The notes under the pieces: generated by a model
Told to the model about the DNA's origin: nothing
What the model saw: the letters and a program-made list of their open reading frames with translations, nothing else
Databases searched by the model: none
Assembly: GCA_947174495.1 (NCBI GenBank)
Contig: CAMWJC010000018.1
Coordinates: 1-46,175 of the forward strand
Length of the DNA stretch: 46,175 nucleotides
Direction of reading: 5' to 3'
From: an uncultured Lachnospiraceae bacterium
Lineage (GTDB): Bacteria > Bacillota > Clostridia > Lachnospirales > Lachnospiraceae
Shown here: positions 16,558 through 25,632 of the stretch, piece after piece
How positions within the stretch are numbered: position 1 is the stretch's first letter
How the letters are laid out: the number at the start of each line of letters is the position of its first letter
Translations under genes and position numbers: made by a program

Positions 16558-17430
16558 TTACAGGACACGCTGCTTTTTAAACTGTTTCGGAGTAACCCCT
16601 TTCCATTTTCTGAAGGTCTTGATCAAATGGCTGCTGTCCGAAAATCCTGTTTCCTGACTGATATAGCCCAGATCAAAGTCCGTAAACAAAAGCAGATCCA
16701 CCGCCTTATTTACCCGGATAAATTCAATATACTCCTTGCAGGAACGTCCATAGTACTGCTTAAAATTTTTAGCAAAATAAGAGTAACTCATATTACACAT
16801 ATCTGCCAGGTCTTCCACTCTGAGCGCTTCTCCGGCATGTGCATCGATATATGCTGTTATCGCATGAATAGAATCTGTTTCCGCTGTGCGGGATACCGCT
16901 TTGTCCGTATTAAAACCGTTGGCACGCCAAATACGTATTAAGTGCATCAAGAGATAACATATTTTATTGTGGACGACAATATCATATCCGTAATTCTTAT
17001 TCCAAAGCTCGCTCCGGCACTCTTCAAGGATCTCCTTTACGTGCAGTTCACGAATCATTTCCTCCTTAAAGCAAACGTTTGCTTCTGTGCTTTTTTTTGC
17101 ACTTTCTAAAATCACCCTCAGGTGGGGTGCATAGCTATTTTCTGTATAAAGTTTATTGACATCAAACTTTATTCCCTCATATTTAAGGGGTATATTAGTA
17201 GCCGTATATATGGCATGTACTGTCTCCGGATGAAAAAGAATCATATCGCCCGGCTCCACTATAAAGCTCTCGCCGTCACATTCTATCAATCCGGTTCCTT
17301 CCAACATATAGATAATCTCCATAAAATAATGCCAATGGGGCCGTATGGGAAATGTCATATAGGAAGTATCATATAAAAAGGCCTCGTAAGGGGACTCCAT
17401 GGTATCACAATACTCAAATAAATACTGCAT
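16558..17430 (-). CDS. AraC family transcriptional regulator with cupin sensor domain
   Basis: 290 residues. The N-terminal cupin-like half includes HWHYFMEIIYMLEG (about 32-45) and VEPGDMILFHPETVHA (about 58-73), typical of a sugar-sensing pocket. The C-terminal AraC/XylS DNA-binding domain (about 190-288) has two helix-turn-helix units: LADMCNMSYSYFAKNFKQYY and the signature ISQETGFSDSSHLIKTFRKW, followed by TPKQF. It is divergent from the GH9-GH113 pair across a 134-nt gap, so it very probably controls those genes in response to their oligosaccharide. AGGAGAAAG precedes the ATG. Confidence 0.93.
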   Translation of the reverse strand: MQYLFEYCDTMESPYEAFLYDTSYMTFPIRPHWHYFMEIIYMLEGTGLIECDGESFIVEPGDMILFHPETVHAIYTATNIPLKYEGIKFDVNKLYTENSYAPHLRVILESAKKSTEANVCFKEEMIRELHVKEILEECRSELWNKNYGYDIVVHNKICYLLMHLIRIWRANGFNTDKAVSRTAETDSIHAITAYIDAHAGEALRVEDLADMCNMSYSYFAKNFKQYYGRSCKEYIEFIRVNKAVDLLLFTDFDLGYISQETGFSDSSHLIKTFRKWKGVTPKQFKKQRVL

Positions 17431-17472
17431 TTCTTTCTCCTGAATAGATTTTTACAATTTTTATATGGCTAC

Positions 17473-17501
17473 ATTATAGCGAAAAAGCTTTTGAAATGCT
17501 A
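17473..17501 (-). promoter_or_regulatory. Promoter of the AraC gene and nearby palindrome
   Basis: On the minus strand, a perfect TATAAT follows a weak TAGCAT after 17 nt. A 10-bp palindrome AAAAGCTTTT at 17483-17492 lies in the spacer and could be an operator shared with the divergent GH9 gene. No strong plus-strand -35/-10 pair was seen, which fits an activator-dependent GH9 promoter. Confidence 0.5.
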
Positions 17502-17564
17502 TAGTTTTTTTATTGTTAGAAATAAACATAAAAATACAACTACGAATAAGAGGGATTGTGCAGT

Positions 17565-20063
17565 ATGAAATCAACATCAACACAGAACAAAGGCTTTCAA
17601 TTGGATATTTCTGCTGGATATTTCCAGAATGGCGGTGTAAATATTATGGCATTTGACGATATTTATCCCGCAGGTCATCAATCGGGCGTGAGCATCATCA
17701 TGCACGGACATCGTGTTGCAACCAACGGCGACATCCGTTTTGAGCAGACTCCGGGGCAATGGCAGCCCACTCCAAAACAGGAAGACCGTATACTTAATGA
17801 AGCGGAAAATACAATTACAACCACTCTCAGTTATCCAAATTTTGCAGGACATTTAAAAGGCTTTAATCCTATGATCTATCCGGATCATCAGTTTCAATAC
17901 GAAGTTGAAGTCAAAGGTACAAAAGATGCTGTGCTTGTAACTGTAAATCTGGATAAACCAATACCTGATAAATATGTAGGAAAGTTATGTTTCAATCTGG
18001 AGCTTTTCCCCGGTTCTTTATTTGGGAAGCCCTGGATCATGGATTCCAAACAGGGAATCTTCCCCATGCAGGCAAACGGCCCTACTCTTTCCATGCCAAC
18101 AAACTATCTGCATACGGACGGTTTTCCAGTCCCTGATACAAAGGTGGACAAAAAACGTCTTTCAGGAGATAATAAAGGATATAATCCCATCATTGCAGAT
18201 GATATTATTGCCAGCCCATATGCAACAGGCAGACGATTCACCGTACAACCGGATGATCCTTATAACCGTTTTACCATTGAAACTCTGGAAGCGGACCTGA
18301 AATTATATGATGGACGTATGAATCACAATAACGGATGGTTTGTGGTCAGCAGCGAAATTCCTGCCGGCAAGGCCAAAGGAGCCGTTCAATGGATTATCAC
18401 TCCTCACGTGGTGAGTGATTGGATTTATCCTCCTGTTATTCAGATTTCACAGGTTGGGTACCATACCAGACAGCCCAAGAATGCCGTTATTGAACTGGAC
18501 AAGCACGATACCGTCCGGAAGGATGCCGTTCTCTTTCGAATAACCGAACACGGAGAAGAACCGTTTCTTACTCTTTCCGGAGAAGAATGGGGAGATTTTC
18601 TCCGCTATCATTATCTGGTATTTCCCTTTACCGAAGTGAGGGAAGAAGGACTCTACAAAATTCGATATGGCTCGTCGGAATCTTCTGTTTTCAGAATTGC
18701 CGATGATGTTTATGACCGCGGAGTATGGCAGCCGGTACTGGAATACTTTCTTCCTGTACAAATGTGTCACATGCGTGTAAATGAAAAGTATCGTGTATGG
18801 CATGGCCTGTGCCATAATGATGATGCCCGTATGGCTCCTGTCAACTGGCTGCATTTTGACGGATATGAGCAAGGTACTTCCACCCTTACCAAATACCAGC
18901 CGGGCGATGTTGTTCCCGGATTAAATGTTGGAGGCTGGCACGATGCCGGTGATTATGATCTGCGAGTGGAATCTCAATCCGGCGAAGCATATATCCTTAC
19001 ACTTGCCTATGAAGAATTTCATGTAGATTATGATGTTACTACCATTGATCAACTGGCAAAGGTTACGGAAATTCATCAACCGGACGGCAAAAACGACATC
19101 CTACAGCAGATAGAACATGGACTGTTGACGGTTGTCGGCGGTTACCAGTCACTAGGCCGGCTATACCGGGGTATTATCTCCAGCGGGCTGCGGCAATATG
19201 TTCATTTAGGTGACAGCTCCACTATGACAGAAGGGATCATGGGAGATGAAGATGACCGGTGGGTATTCACAGAAGAAAATCCGCCCCGGGAGCTGACAAC
19301 GGCTGCACATTTAGCGGCGGCCTCCCGAGCGATGCGGGGATTTAACGATACTTTGAGCGATCAGGCTCTGCAGGCTGCCTCGGAGCTGTATGAAATTACG
19401 GATGGAAGCGAAAAAGCAAGGGTTCCCAAAATTCATGCCGCTGTAGAATTGTTTTTAACTACAGGGGAGCAAAAATACAAAGACTTTCTGCTTTCGGAAA
19501 CAGCATTCATCGCGGCAAACTTGGAATCAACAGGATGGATCATTTGCCGCGCACTGAAAAAGCTAAACGATAATAGTTTTTCAAAAACTATCCGTGATGC
19601 ATTACAGCCACTGAAAACACATTTTGATGAGCAGAGTGCGGAAACCCCTTACGGAATTCCTTATCGCCCTTATATCTGGGGCGCAGGATGGAATATTCAG
19701 CATATTGGCTTCCATTATTATTTCCTGCACAGAGCGTTTCCCGATCTGTTTGGACCTGAATTGATCTTTAATGCGCTGAATTTTGTACTTGGCTGCCATC
19801 CGGGATCAAATACCGCTTCCTTTGCTTCCGGCGTAGGAACAAAATCAACTACTGTAGCATACGGCTGCAATCGTGCAGACTGGTCTTATATTCCCGGCGG
19901 AGTTGTTTCTGGTACTGCATTGATCCGCCCTGACTTCCCGGAGTTATTGGAATTTCCTTATCTCTGGCAGCAGATGGAATATGTTTTAGGCGGCGGTTCT
20001 TCAACTTATATGTTCCTTGTACTGGCCGCACAACAATTACTTAATGTAGATCCATGTAACTAA
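17565..20063 (+). CDS. GH9 glycoside hydrolase with CelD-type Ig domain (cytoplasmic)
   Basis: 832 residues without signal peptide, so the enzyme acts inside the cell. Residues 1-285 form an N-terminal region I do not recognise. Residues 290-385 are the cellulase N-terminal Ig-like domain (PVIQISQVGYHTRQPKNAVI). Residues 390-830 are the GH9 (alpha/alpha)6 barrel. GGWHDAGDYD holds the paired aspartates (460 and 463) that activate water. CHPGSNTASFASGVG and WSYIPGGVVSG are late-barrel motifs, and Glu805 in WQQMEYVLGGGS is the probable acid. The enzyme inverts beta-glycosidic bonds; the substrate may be cellodextrin, mixed-linkage glucan or an amino-sugar oligomer. The ATG at 17565 has AGAGGG upstream. 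The GH113-like gene follows by 25 nt. Confidence 0.88.
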   Translation: MKSTSTQNKGFQLDISAGYFQNGGVNIMAFDDIYPAGHQSGVSIIMHGHRVATNGDIRFEQTPGQWQPTPKQEDRILNEAENTITTTLSYPNFAGHLKGFNPMIYPDHQFQYEVEVKGTKDAVLVTVNLDKPIPDKYVGKLCFNLELFPGSLFGKPWIMDSKQGIFPMQANGPTLSMPTNYLHTDGFPVPDTKVDKKRLSGDNKGYNPIIADDIIASPYATGRRFTVQPDDPYNRFTIETLEADLKLYDGRMNHNNGWFVVSSEIPAGKAKGAVQWIITPHVVSDWIYPPVIQISQVGYHTRQPKNAVIELDKHDTVRKDAVLFRITEHGEEPFLTLSGEEWGDFLRYHYLVFPFTEVREEGLYKIRYGSSESSVFRIADDVYDRGVWQPVLEYFLPVQMCHMRVNEKYRVWHGLCHNDDARMAPVNWLHFDGYEQGTSTLTKYQPGDVVPGLNVGGWHDAGDYDLRVESQSGEAYILTLAYEEFHVDYDVTTIDQLAKVTEIHQPDGKNDILQQIEHGLLTVVGGYQSLGRLYRGIISSGLRQYVHLGDSSTMTEGIMGDEDDRWVFTEENPPRELTTAAHLAAASRAMRGFNDTLSDQALQAASELYEITDGSEKARVPKIHAAVELFLTTGEQKYKDFLLSETAFIAANLESTGWIICRALKKLNDNSFSKTIRDALQPLKTHFDEQSAETPYGIPYRPYIWGAGWNIQHIGFHYYFLHRAFPDLFGPELIFNALNFVLGCHPGSNTASFASGVGTKSTTVAYGCNRADWSYIPGGVVSGTALIRPDFPELLEFPYLWQQMEYVLGGGSSTYMFLVLAAQQLLNVDPCN

Positions 20064-20088
20064 AAACATTTATAGAAAGGAATAAATT

Positions 20089-21018
20089 ATGCAGTTTTTA
20101 AAAGGAATTACATTTGCTCCCTTTTGTCCGAAAGGAAGTTTTCAAAAAAAAGAAGCTTATGAAAGCTTTGACAATTTAGTTAGCTGTACCGGAGCAAACT
20201 TTATTACACTTGTGCCTAACGGTCTGCAGGAAACTCCTCAGTCGGAAGATATCTCGTACTCATCCTATGCTACATTATCCGACGAAGAATTGATTCAGAT
20301 GATCGATTACATTCACGACGCAGGGCTCACTATTGCATTAAAGCCTACCGTAAACTGTATGAACGGAACCTGGCGTGCACACATTAATTTTTTTGATAAA
20401 GACGTACATTGCGAACCCAAATGGAGTAACTGGTTTGCTTCTTATACAAAATTTCAACTTCATTATGCGAAAATTGCTGAAGAAACCGGATGTGAAATGT
20501 TTATAGCTGGCTGCGAGATGGTTATGTCCGAACGCCGAAGCGATGAATGGAGAAAACTTATTTCTGATATCCGCAGTGTTTATCACGGTCCCGTAACTTA
20601 TAATACGGACAAATACCAGGAAGACAACGTAACCTGGTGGGACTGCGTTGATTATATCTGTTCCAGCGGATATTATCCCACCAACGACTGGGACAAAGAG
20701 CTTGATCGGATCGAACAGGTTGTCAAAAAATTCCAAAAGCCGTTCTTCTTTGCCGAATGCGGTTGTATGTCTACAAAAGGCTCATCCGCTGCTCCCAACG
20801 ACTGGACTTTACACGGTGATGTAGATCTGAAAGAACAAGCTGATTGGTATACGGCTATGTTCGAAGCCTGCCGGAAGCGGAGCTGGGTTGAAGGCTTCTG
20901 CCTCTGGGACTGGCCGTGGAAGCAATACGCAGCAAATCAGGCGGAATCCCATTGCGGTTATAATATTTATGCAAAACCCGCTCAGGAAGTTGTCAAGAAA
21001 TATTATGATAAATTTTAA
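20089..21018 (+). CDS. GH113-like beta-mannanase/glycosidase
   Basis: 309 residues, cytoplasmic. It begins GITFAPF, like GH113 enzymes of clan GH-A, and shows a TIM-barrel pattern. The expected catalytic pair is present: Glu143 in AGCEMVMSERR (acid/base after strand 4) and Glu223 in FFFAECGCMS (nucleophile after strand 7). WWDCVDYICSSGYYP and FCLWDWPWK supply aromatic subsite residues. GH113 members cut beta-1,4-mannan oligosaccharides; GH5 is a less likely alternative. It has its own AAAGGA site and probably shares a transcript with the GH9 gene, giving a two-enzyme route for imported mixed beta-glycan oligomers under AraC control. Confidence 0.75.
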   Translation: MQFLKGITFAPFCPKGSFQKKEAYESFDNLVSCTGANFITLVPNGLQETPQSEDISYSSYATLSDEELIQMIDYIHDAGLTIALKPTVNCMNGTWRAHINFFDKDVHCEPKWSNWFASYTKFQLHYAKIAEETGCEMFIAGCEMVMSERRSDEWRKLISDIRSVYHGPVTYNTDKYQEDNVTWWDCVDYICSSGYYPTNDWDKELDRIEQVVKKFQKPFFFAECGCMSTKGSSAAPNDWTLHGDVDLKEQADWYTAMFEACRKRSWVEGFCLWDWPWKQYAANQAESHCGYNIYAKPAQEVVKKYYDKF

Positions 21019-21055
21019 TATGCCTACATCTTTTAATTACTATATCCCCTTTTAA

Positions 21056-21088
21056 ATGGCTGGCGGAAATTATTTTTCCGTCAGCCAT
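21056..21088. terminator. Hairpin between convergent GH113-like and metal-exporter genes
   Basis: A 14-bp stem with one wobble (ATGGCTGGCGGAAA and TTTCCGTCAGCCAT) and a 5-nt loop. On the plus side it is followed by TTCCCCCTTTTA. On the minus side it is followed by TTAAAAGGGG. Neither T tract is strong; it may act in both directions. Confidence 0.55.
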
Positions 21089-21118
21089 TCCCCCTTTTAC
21101 CCATATTTATCACATGAA

Positions 21119-21979
21119 TCAGAAAACAATCCCTGCAGATTCCATTATAACTCCAACAAGCACCCCAATCACGTACAAAAGTGCGGTAATTTTTATGTTT
21201 TCTTTCACATTGTCATTTACTTTAAAAAGAACAAGCAGCCCTACTCCCGTTCCAGAAAGAAGACCTGAGATCATGGGTCCGGCTCCAAGAACCCCTTCCA
21301 GATAAAGCTGCGTCAGCACAACAGAGGACGCACAGTTCGGAATCAATCCCACCACCCCTGCAAGCACCGGACCTAAAACGGGCTTTGATGAGAGGAAAGA
21401 TGCAAGCGCAGCATCTCCAATCCATTCAATCACAAGATTCAGCAAAAACGACACCAAAATAATAAATACAAAAATCTGAAGGGTATGGTTAAATGCCGAT
21501 TTTAAAATATTACCCTCTCCGCAGTGACAATGCTGATGATCACAGATCTGCTCGATTCGAAGTTCATCTTTACGATCTCCGTTTCTTTTTTGTATCCATA
21601 AATCCACCAAAGCCCCTGCCGCTATACCAACTGCTGCCTTAAGCAGAAGAATTTTGACTATAACCGACAGCTTTACCTGTTCAGATATCAGTATGGGAAG
21701 CATCTCATCTGACGTGGACAAAAAAACTGCCAAGAGTGTACCTAACGTAATAATCCGGCCGGCATACAAATTGGTAGCCGCTGCCGAAAACCCACACTGC
21801 GGAACCACTCCGAAAACACCACCGAGAGCAGATCCCCATCTGCCGGATTTCTGCAAAATCAGTCTTGTTTTTTGGCTGGTCTTATGTTCCATATATTCCA
21901 TCACCAGATATGTAATAAATAGAAATGGAAGAAGCTTTGCTCCATCCAACAGAGCCTCCATTGCTGCGCCAAATATCAT
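21119..21979 (-). CDS. Putative 10-TM metal exporter (ArsP_2 / manganese transporter type)
   Basis: 286 residues, very hydrophobic, with eight to ten predicted membrane segments. Two halves carry related motifs, GVFGVVPQCGFSAAATNLYA (about 54-73) and VVGLIPNCASSVVLTQLYLE (about 209-228), indicating internal duplication. This is the pattern of the family annotated as putative manganese transporter / 10TM heavy-metal exporter. The loop between the halves has CDHQHCHCG (146-154), a likely metal-binding site. AAGGAG precedes the ATG. It is not obviously linked to its neighbours. The metal cannot be told from sequence. Confidence 0.75.
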   Translation of the reverse strand: MIFGAAMEALLDGAKLLPFLFITYLVMEYMEHKTSQKTRLILQKSGRWGSALGGVFGVVPQCGFSAAATNLYAGRIITLGTLLAVFLSTSDEMLPILISEQVKLSVIVKILLLKAAVGIAAGALVDLWIQKRNGDRKDELRIEQICDHQHCHCGEGNILKSAFNHTLQIFVFIILVSFLLNLVIEWIGDAALASFLSSKPVLGPVLAGVVGLIPNCASSVVLTQLYLEGVLGAGPMISGLLSGTGVGLLVLFKVNDNVKENIKITALLYVIGVLVGVIMESAGIVF

Positions 21980-22038
21980 GTTTCTTCTCCTTTTGGCATA
22001 CGCCTGCTTACATTACAAATTTATTTACTGCCCTGTAC

Positions 22039-22863
22039 TCACGAAAAAGACATTTTTTCGTTACCATGGATGCAGTAAACCTGTCTCTCAAACTCAAACC
22101 AAATATCAAGACCTGTAGGATTATAGAGAATCCGTCCATCTGTAGAACGCTTCAATTCCCTGAAAGCTTTCACATATTCTAATATTTCAATATTTGTTGC
22201 CATCCAGATACTCTCTGCATCCTTTGAGATATACTGAAAGAAATCCTCCAGCTTCTGCCAGTTATTGTTCTGGGCAAACTCATAACTGTGTCCCCACAGA
22301 TAAAACAATTTGACTTTTCCGTCCCCACCGTCACAAAACTGCTTTGCAAGCTCCATTAATTTCGGTGAATTGTGATGACAGGTCGGATGCCACTCCAGAA
22401 AGTCCTGCGGAAGATCAAAGCTTTCCGTACTGACTACGGTTCTCGCATACTCAATCCCGCAGGCACTCAAAATTTCTTCTACAGCTTCATTATAAGTCCC
22501 GTACGGATAGGCAAATCCTCTCACAAGTTCCCCTGTCAGCTCTTCAAGATTTTTCCTGTCCTTGATCACTTCTGCCACTCCCATATTAGCGGGGATAGCT
22601 GTCAGCGAAGGATGAGTCACGGTATGGGAGGCAACCTCATGTCCCCAGTATAAATCTTTTACCTCTTCAGCGTCAATTCTGGAAAAATCTGTATCTATCC
22701 CGTTTATCACCCTTTGATCTTTCTGTGAAAATGATCCCGAGTTCAAATTAAAGGTTCCCCGAATACCATAATTATTCATCAACTGAACCAGTTTTCTGTC
22801 ATGAATAGTATTATCGTCATAACTAAGTGTCAGCGCCTTTCTTTTTCCCTCTTTAAAAAGCAT
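22039..22863 (-). CDS. Polysaccharide deacetylase family protein
   Basis: 274 residues, no signal peptide. The NodB fold is indicated by KALTLSYDDN (Asp16/Asp17, catalytic base and metal ligand) and SHTVTHPSL (His80 and His84, metal ligands), followed by RGFAYPYGTY. CE4 enzymes remove acetyl or similar groups from sugars; intracellular members of this type have unknown substrates. The ATG at 22863 has GGAGG 7 nt upstream. An ATG six codons earlier (22881) also has a fair site (GGGAGAGG) and cannot be excluded. The DUF1624 acyltransferase gene ends about 40 nt upstream in the same direction, so the two are likely cotranscribed. Confidence 0.85.
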   Translation of the reverse strand: MLFKEGKRKALTLSYDDNTIHDRKLVQLMNNYGIRGTFNLNSGSFSQKDQRVINGIDTDFSRIDAEEVKDLYWGHEVASHTVTHPSLTAIPANMGVAEVIKDRKNLEELTGELVRGFAYPYGTYNEAVEEILSACGIEYARTVVSTESFDLPQDFLEWHPTCHHNSPKLMELAKQFCDGGDGKVKLFYLWGHSYEFAQNNNWQKLEDFFQYISKDAESIWMATNIEILEYVKAFRELKRSTDGRILYNPTGLDIWFEFERQVYCIHGNEKMSFS

Positions 22864-22902
22864 TTCCAAACCTCCATACATAATAATCCTCTCCCTTCTT
22901 TG

Positions 22903-23697
22903 TTATAATAAACCAACGGCATTCACTACGGTAAGTATTCCAAAAACCAACGGCTGATGAAGCATATAAATAAGCAAAGAATGTCTGCCCAAAAATGCCA
23001 GCGATTCCCATTTTCTGATTAAACAACCGTTCCTGAATCCTCCGCTTCTTTCCATCATACGATAGATAAAATATCCTGACAAGAACAAAAAGAACCATGG
23101 AATAAATGAAAAATAGTCGGTAGAAAAGAACCCCTGCACTGGAAATCCCAAAAAGGTAGTGAAATAGCTACTGTACAGCATTTGGGGCAGCCTGGCAATA
23201 TTCCATCTTTCAAACCCCAAAAAACCACTGTTGACATTTCTTGTAACAAGAAACAGAAACAACGAAAATAGCAGTCCCAGCCTTGGAGGCACCTTACTTG
23301 ATAATTTACTCAGCGGTATCATAAAAAGCATACTGCTCCCAGTCATGGTAAGTACCCCAAATACAACCCGCTCCTGCGGCATAAAGATCAGCGTGACGAC
23401 ACTTACCAGTGCACCTGCACCAAAAACAAGTAATCCCCTCTTTAACGGCCTATGCCCTAATGACCAACAAAATCCGGAAAGCAAAATAAAGCTCCAGCAG
23501 ATACTCTGCTGCCAGATATATGCACCTGTTCCCTGATACCATGTCCAATTTTTGTGAAAAAGGTACACCAGATCCCAACTGCCATGATAAACAATCATAC
23601 TAATCAGCACCAGCCCCCGAAAGCTGTCAAGAAGCCCATAACGCTGTTTATTGCTTCCTTTTACCTCATTTTCCACATTATCATCCATCCTTATCAT
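22903..23697 (-). CDS. DUF1624 / heparan-alpha-glucosaminide N-acetyltransferase-like membrane protein
   Basis: 264 residues with about seven to eight membrane segments. The signature near the N-terminus (LLDSFRGLVLISMIVYHGSW) matches DUF1624/HGSNAT-like transmembrane acyltransferases. These move acetyl groups across the membrane onto sugars. A late motif LAFLGRHSLLIYMLHQPLVF is also typical of acyltransferase_3-like proteins. The neighbour is a polysaccharide deacetylase, so an acetylation/deacetylation pair acting on a cell-envelope or storage polymer is a reasonable inference. The start is ATG at 23697, although its ribosome site is weak; a second ATG four codons in is possible. Confidence 0.8.
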   Translation of the reverse strand: MIRMDDNVENEVKGSNKQRYGLLDSFRGLVLISMIVYHGSWDLVYLFHKNWTWYQGTGAYIWQQSICWSFILLSGFCWSLGHRPLKRGLLVFGAGALVSVVTLIFMPQERVVFGVLTMTGSSMLFMIPLSKLSSKVPPRLGLLFSLFLFLVTRNVNSGFLGFERWNIARLPQMLYSSYFTTFLGFPVQGFFSTDYFSFIPWFFLFLSGYFIYRMMERSGGFRNGCLIRKWESLAFLGRHSLLIYMLHQPLVFGILTVVNAVGLL

Positions 23698-23736
23698 TTC
23701 TTTTGCTATTTTCTACATTACCACAAACAGTTGTAA

Positions 23737-23765
23737 TTGACCACCAGCTTTCATTTTGATATAAT
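23737..23765 (+). promoter_or_regulatory. Promoter of the GH51 gene
   Basis: TTGACC and TATAAT are separated by exactly 17 nt on the plus strand, about 58 nt upstream of the ATG. Confidence 0.75.
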
Positions 23766-23823
23766 CTTTTATATAATATTTTAAATTTTCCTAAAACAAA
23801 TACCAAGAGAAAGGAAATGTAAC

Positions 23824-25329
23824 ATGGCTAAACTGATTATCAATGAGCAAAAAAAGCTGGGAAAAATCCATGAAGAAATTTATGGTCATTTTTCCGAACA
23901 TTTAGGAAGATGTATTTATGAGGGATTATACGTTGGAGAAAATTCCGAAATTCCTAATGTGAATGGTATCCGCAGTGATGTAGTCGCTGCTCTGAAAGAT
24001 ATGAAGATTCCTGTTCTGCGCTGGCCCGGCGGCTGCTTTGCAGACGAATACCATTGGAAAGACGGAATCGGCCCGAAGGAAACACGAAAGAAAATGATCA
24101 ATACTCACTGGGGAGGCGTTCTGGAAGACAACAGCTTTGGCACCCACGAGTTTATGGATCTCTGTGAGCAATTAGGATGTAAAGCATACATAAATGGCAA
24201 TGTGGGAAGCGGTACGGTTCAGGAAATGTCCGAGTGGGTTGAATATATGACTTTTGACGGCGTATCTCCCATGGCAGATCTGCGCCGTAAAAACGGTCGT
24301 GAAAAGCCCTGGAAAGTGGATTATTTCGGTGTAGGTAACGAGAACTGGGGCTGCGGCGGAAATATGACTCCCGAATATTACGGAAATCTATACAGAAGAT
24401 ATCAGACTTATATCCGTGATTACGCAGGCAACGGCAGTATAACCAAAATCTGCTGTGGTCCAAACTCGGCTGATTACCATTGGACAGAAAACGTTCTGAA
24501 AACAACTTTCGACCACACTCCGGAGCATCTTCACGGATTTATGGATGGACTCTCCCTCCATTACTATACAGTGCCGGGTCCCTGGGAGCATAAAGGAAGC
24601 GCAACAGAATTTGATGAAAATGACTGGTTTCTTACCCTTAAAAAAGCTTATTTTCTTGACGAACTGATTCGCAAACATAGTACCATTATGGATCAATACG
24701 ACCCCGAAAAGAAAATAGGTCTGATGGTTGATGAATGGGGATGTTGGTTTGATGTTGAACCTGGTACCAATCCGGGATTCCTCTATCAGCAAAATACTAT
24801 GAGAGACGCTCTCGTAGCCGGTATCTCTTTAAATATTTTTAATAAGCACTGTGACCGTGTAAAGATGGCAAATATTGCCCAGCTTGTGAATGTTCTTCAA
24901 TCCGTAATCCTTACGGAAGGAGCAAAGATGCTGCTTACCCCTACCTATTATGTATTCCGTATGTACAAGTATCACCAAAATGCACAGCTTCTTGACAGCT
25001 CTATGGAAATAGCCGAAATTGGAAACGAAGAACATAAGGTTCCTGCTGTCAGTGAATCTGTTTCCATGAGTGAGGATGGCACCATTCACATTACTCTGGG
25101 AAATCTCTCTCCTTCTGAGGAGCAAGAAATAGAAATACAATTTTATGAACAAAAACCGGCACAAATAACCGGCAGTATTCTGACAGGCAGCATGACTGCT
25201 CACAATACCTTTGATCAGCCTGATGCCGTGAACGAGCAGGAGTTTACCGCATATTCCGTTACTGATCAAAACACGATCAAATTAACTCTTCCCCCTTGCA
25301 GTGTTCTTCATCTTGGGGTAAATGCATAA
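23824..25329 (+). CDS. GH51 alpha-L-arabinofuranosidase
   Basis: 501 residues, cytoplasmic. It removes terminal alpha-L-arabinofuranose from arabino-oligosaccharides and arabinoxylan fragments. The retaining catalytic pair is clear: Glu173 in FGVGNENWG (acid/base) and Glu304 in MVDEWGCW (nucleophile). [14 protein letters not shown] and [15 protein letters not shown] are family signatures. The C-terminal beta domain spans about residues 385-500. The length is standard. AAAGGAAA precedes the ATG and a consensus-like promoter lies upstream. Its stop codon overlaps the start of a DUF6171 gene (TAATG), so the two are translationally coupled. Confidence 0.95.
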   Translation: MAKLIINEQKKLGKIHEEIYGHFSEHLGRCIYEGLYVGENSEIPNVNGIRSDVVAALKDMKIPVLRWPGGCFADEYHWKDGIGPKETRKKMINTHWGGVLEDNSFGTHEFMDLCEQLGCKAYINGNVGSGTVQEMSEWVEYMTFDGVSPMADLRRKNGREKPWKVDYFGVGNENWGCGGNMTPEYYGNLYRRYQTYIRDYAGNGSITKICCGPNSADYHWTENVLKTTFDHTPEHLHGFMDGLSLHYYTVPGPWEHKGSATEFDENDWFLTLKKAYFLDELIRKHSTIMDQYDPEKKIGLMVDEWGCWFDVEPGTNPGFLYQQNTMRDALVAGISLNIFNKHCDRVKMANIAQLVNVLQSVILTEGAKMLLTPTYYVFRMYKYHQNAQLLDSSMEIAEIGNEEHKVPAVSESVSMSEDGTIHITLGNLSPSEEQEIEIQFYEQKPAQITGSILTGSMTAHNTFDQPDAVNEQEFTAYSVTDQNTIKLTLPPCSVLHLGVNA

Positions 25330-25586
25330 TGGAAGCAAACAGAATCTGCAGAAGGTGTCTCACAAAAGAGATGCCTTCTGCAGATTATTTCCAAACAATG
25401 TACGACTACATTTCACAATTGGATCCTGATATAAAAACACCGGATGATCTATATGCGCAAAGACTTTCATGCTGCAAAGAATGCGACAGCCTTTTAAGCG
25501 GTATGTGTCGGCTTTGCGGCTGCTTTGTAGAAATGCGCGCGGCAATATCCAAAAATCACTGTCCCGGAGTTCATCCAAAATGGTAG
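25329..25586 (+). CDS. DUF6171-like cysteine-rich small protein
   Basis: 85 residues with ten cysteines, mostly in pairs: ICRRCLTKEM at the N-terminus, CCKECDSLL and GMCRLCGCFVEMRAA in the middle, and HCPGVHPKW at the end. The layout suggests one or two zinc-binding knuckles and fits the Lachnospiraceae family I know as DUF6171, of unknown function. The ATG shares its A with the stop codon of the arabinofuranosidase gene (TAATG), so translation is coupled. The link to GH51 may be only transcriptional. Confidence 0.7.
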   Translation: MEANRICRRCLTKEMPSADYFQTMYDYISQLDPDIKTPDDLYAQRLSCCKECDSLLSGMCRLCGCFVEMRAAISKNHCPGVHPKW

Positions 25587-25626
25587 TTGACAATTCCGCC
25601 ACAAACAGCGGAGCTGCCAGCTACCA
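25581..25626. terminator. Long hairpin between convergent DUF6171 and MgtC genes
   Basis: A stem of about 19 bp with two mismatches: outer TGGTAG/CTACCA and inner TCCGC/GCGGA, with an 8-nt loop. The stop codon of the DUF6171 gene is in the left arm. There is no clear T tract on either side, but the position between convergent genes suggests a two-way transcription block. Confidence 0.5.
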
Positions 25627-25632
25627 CATCAA

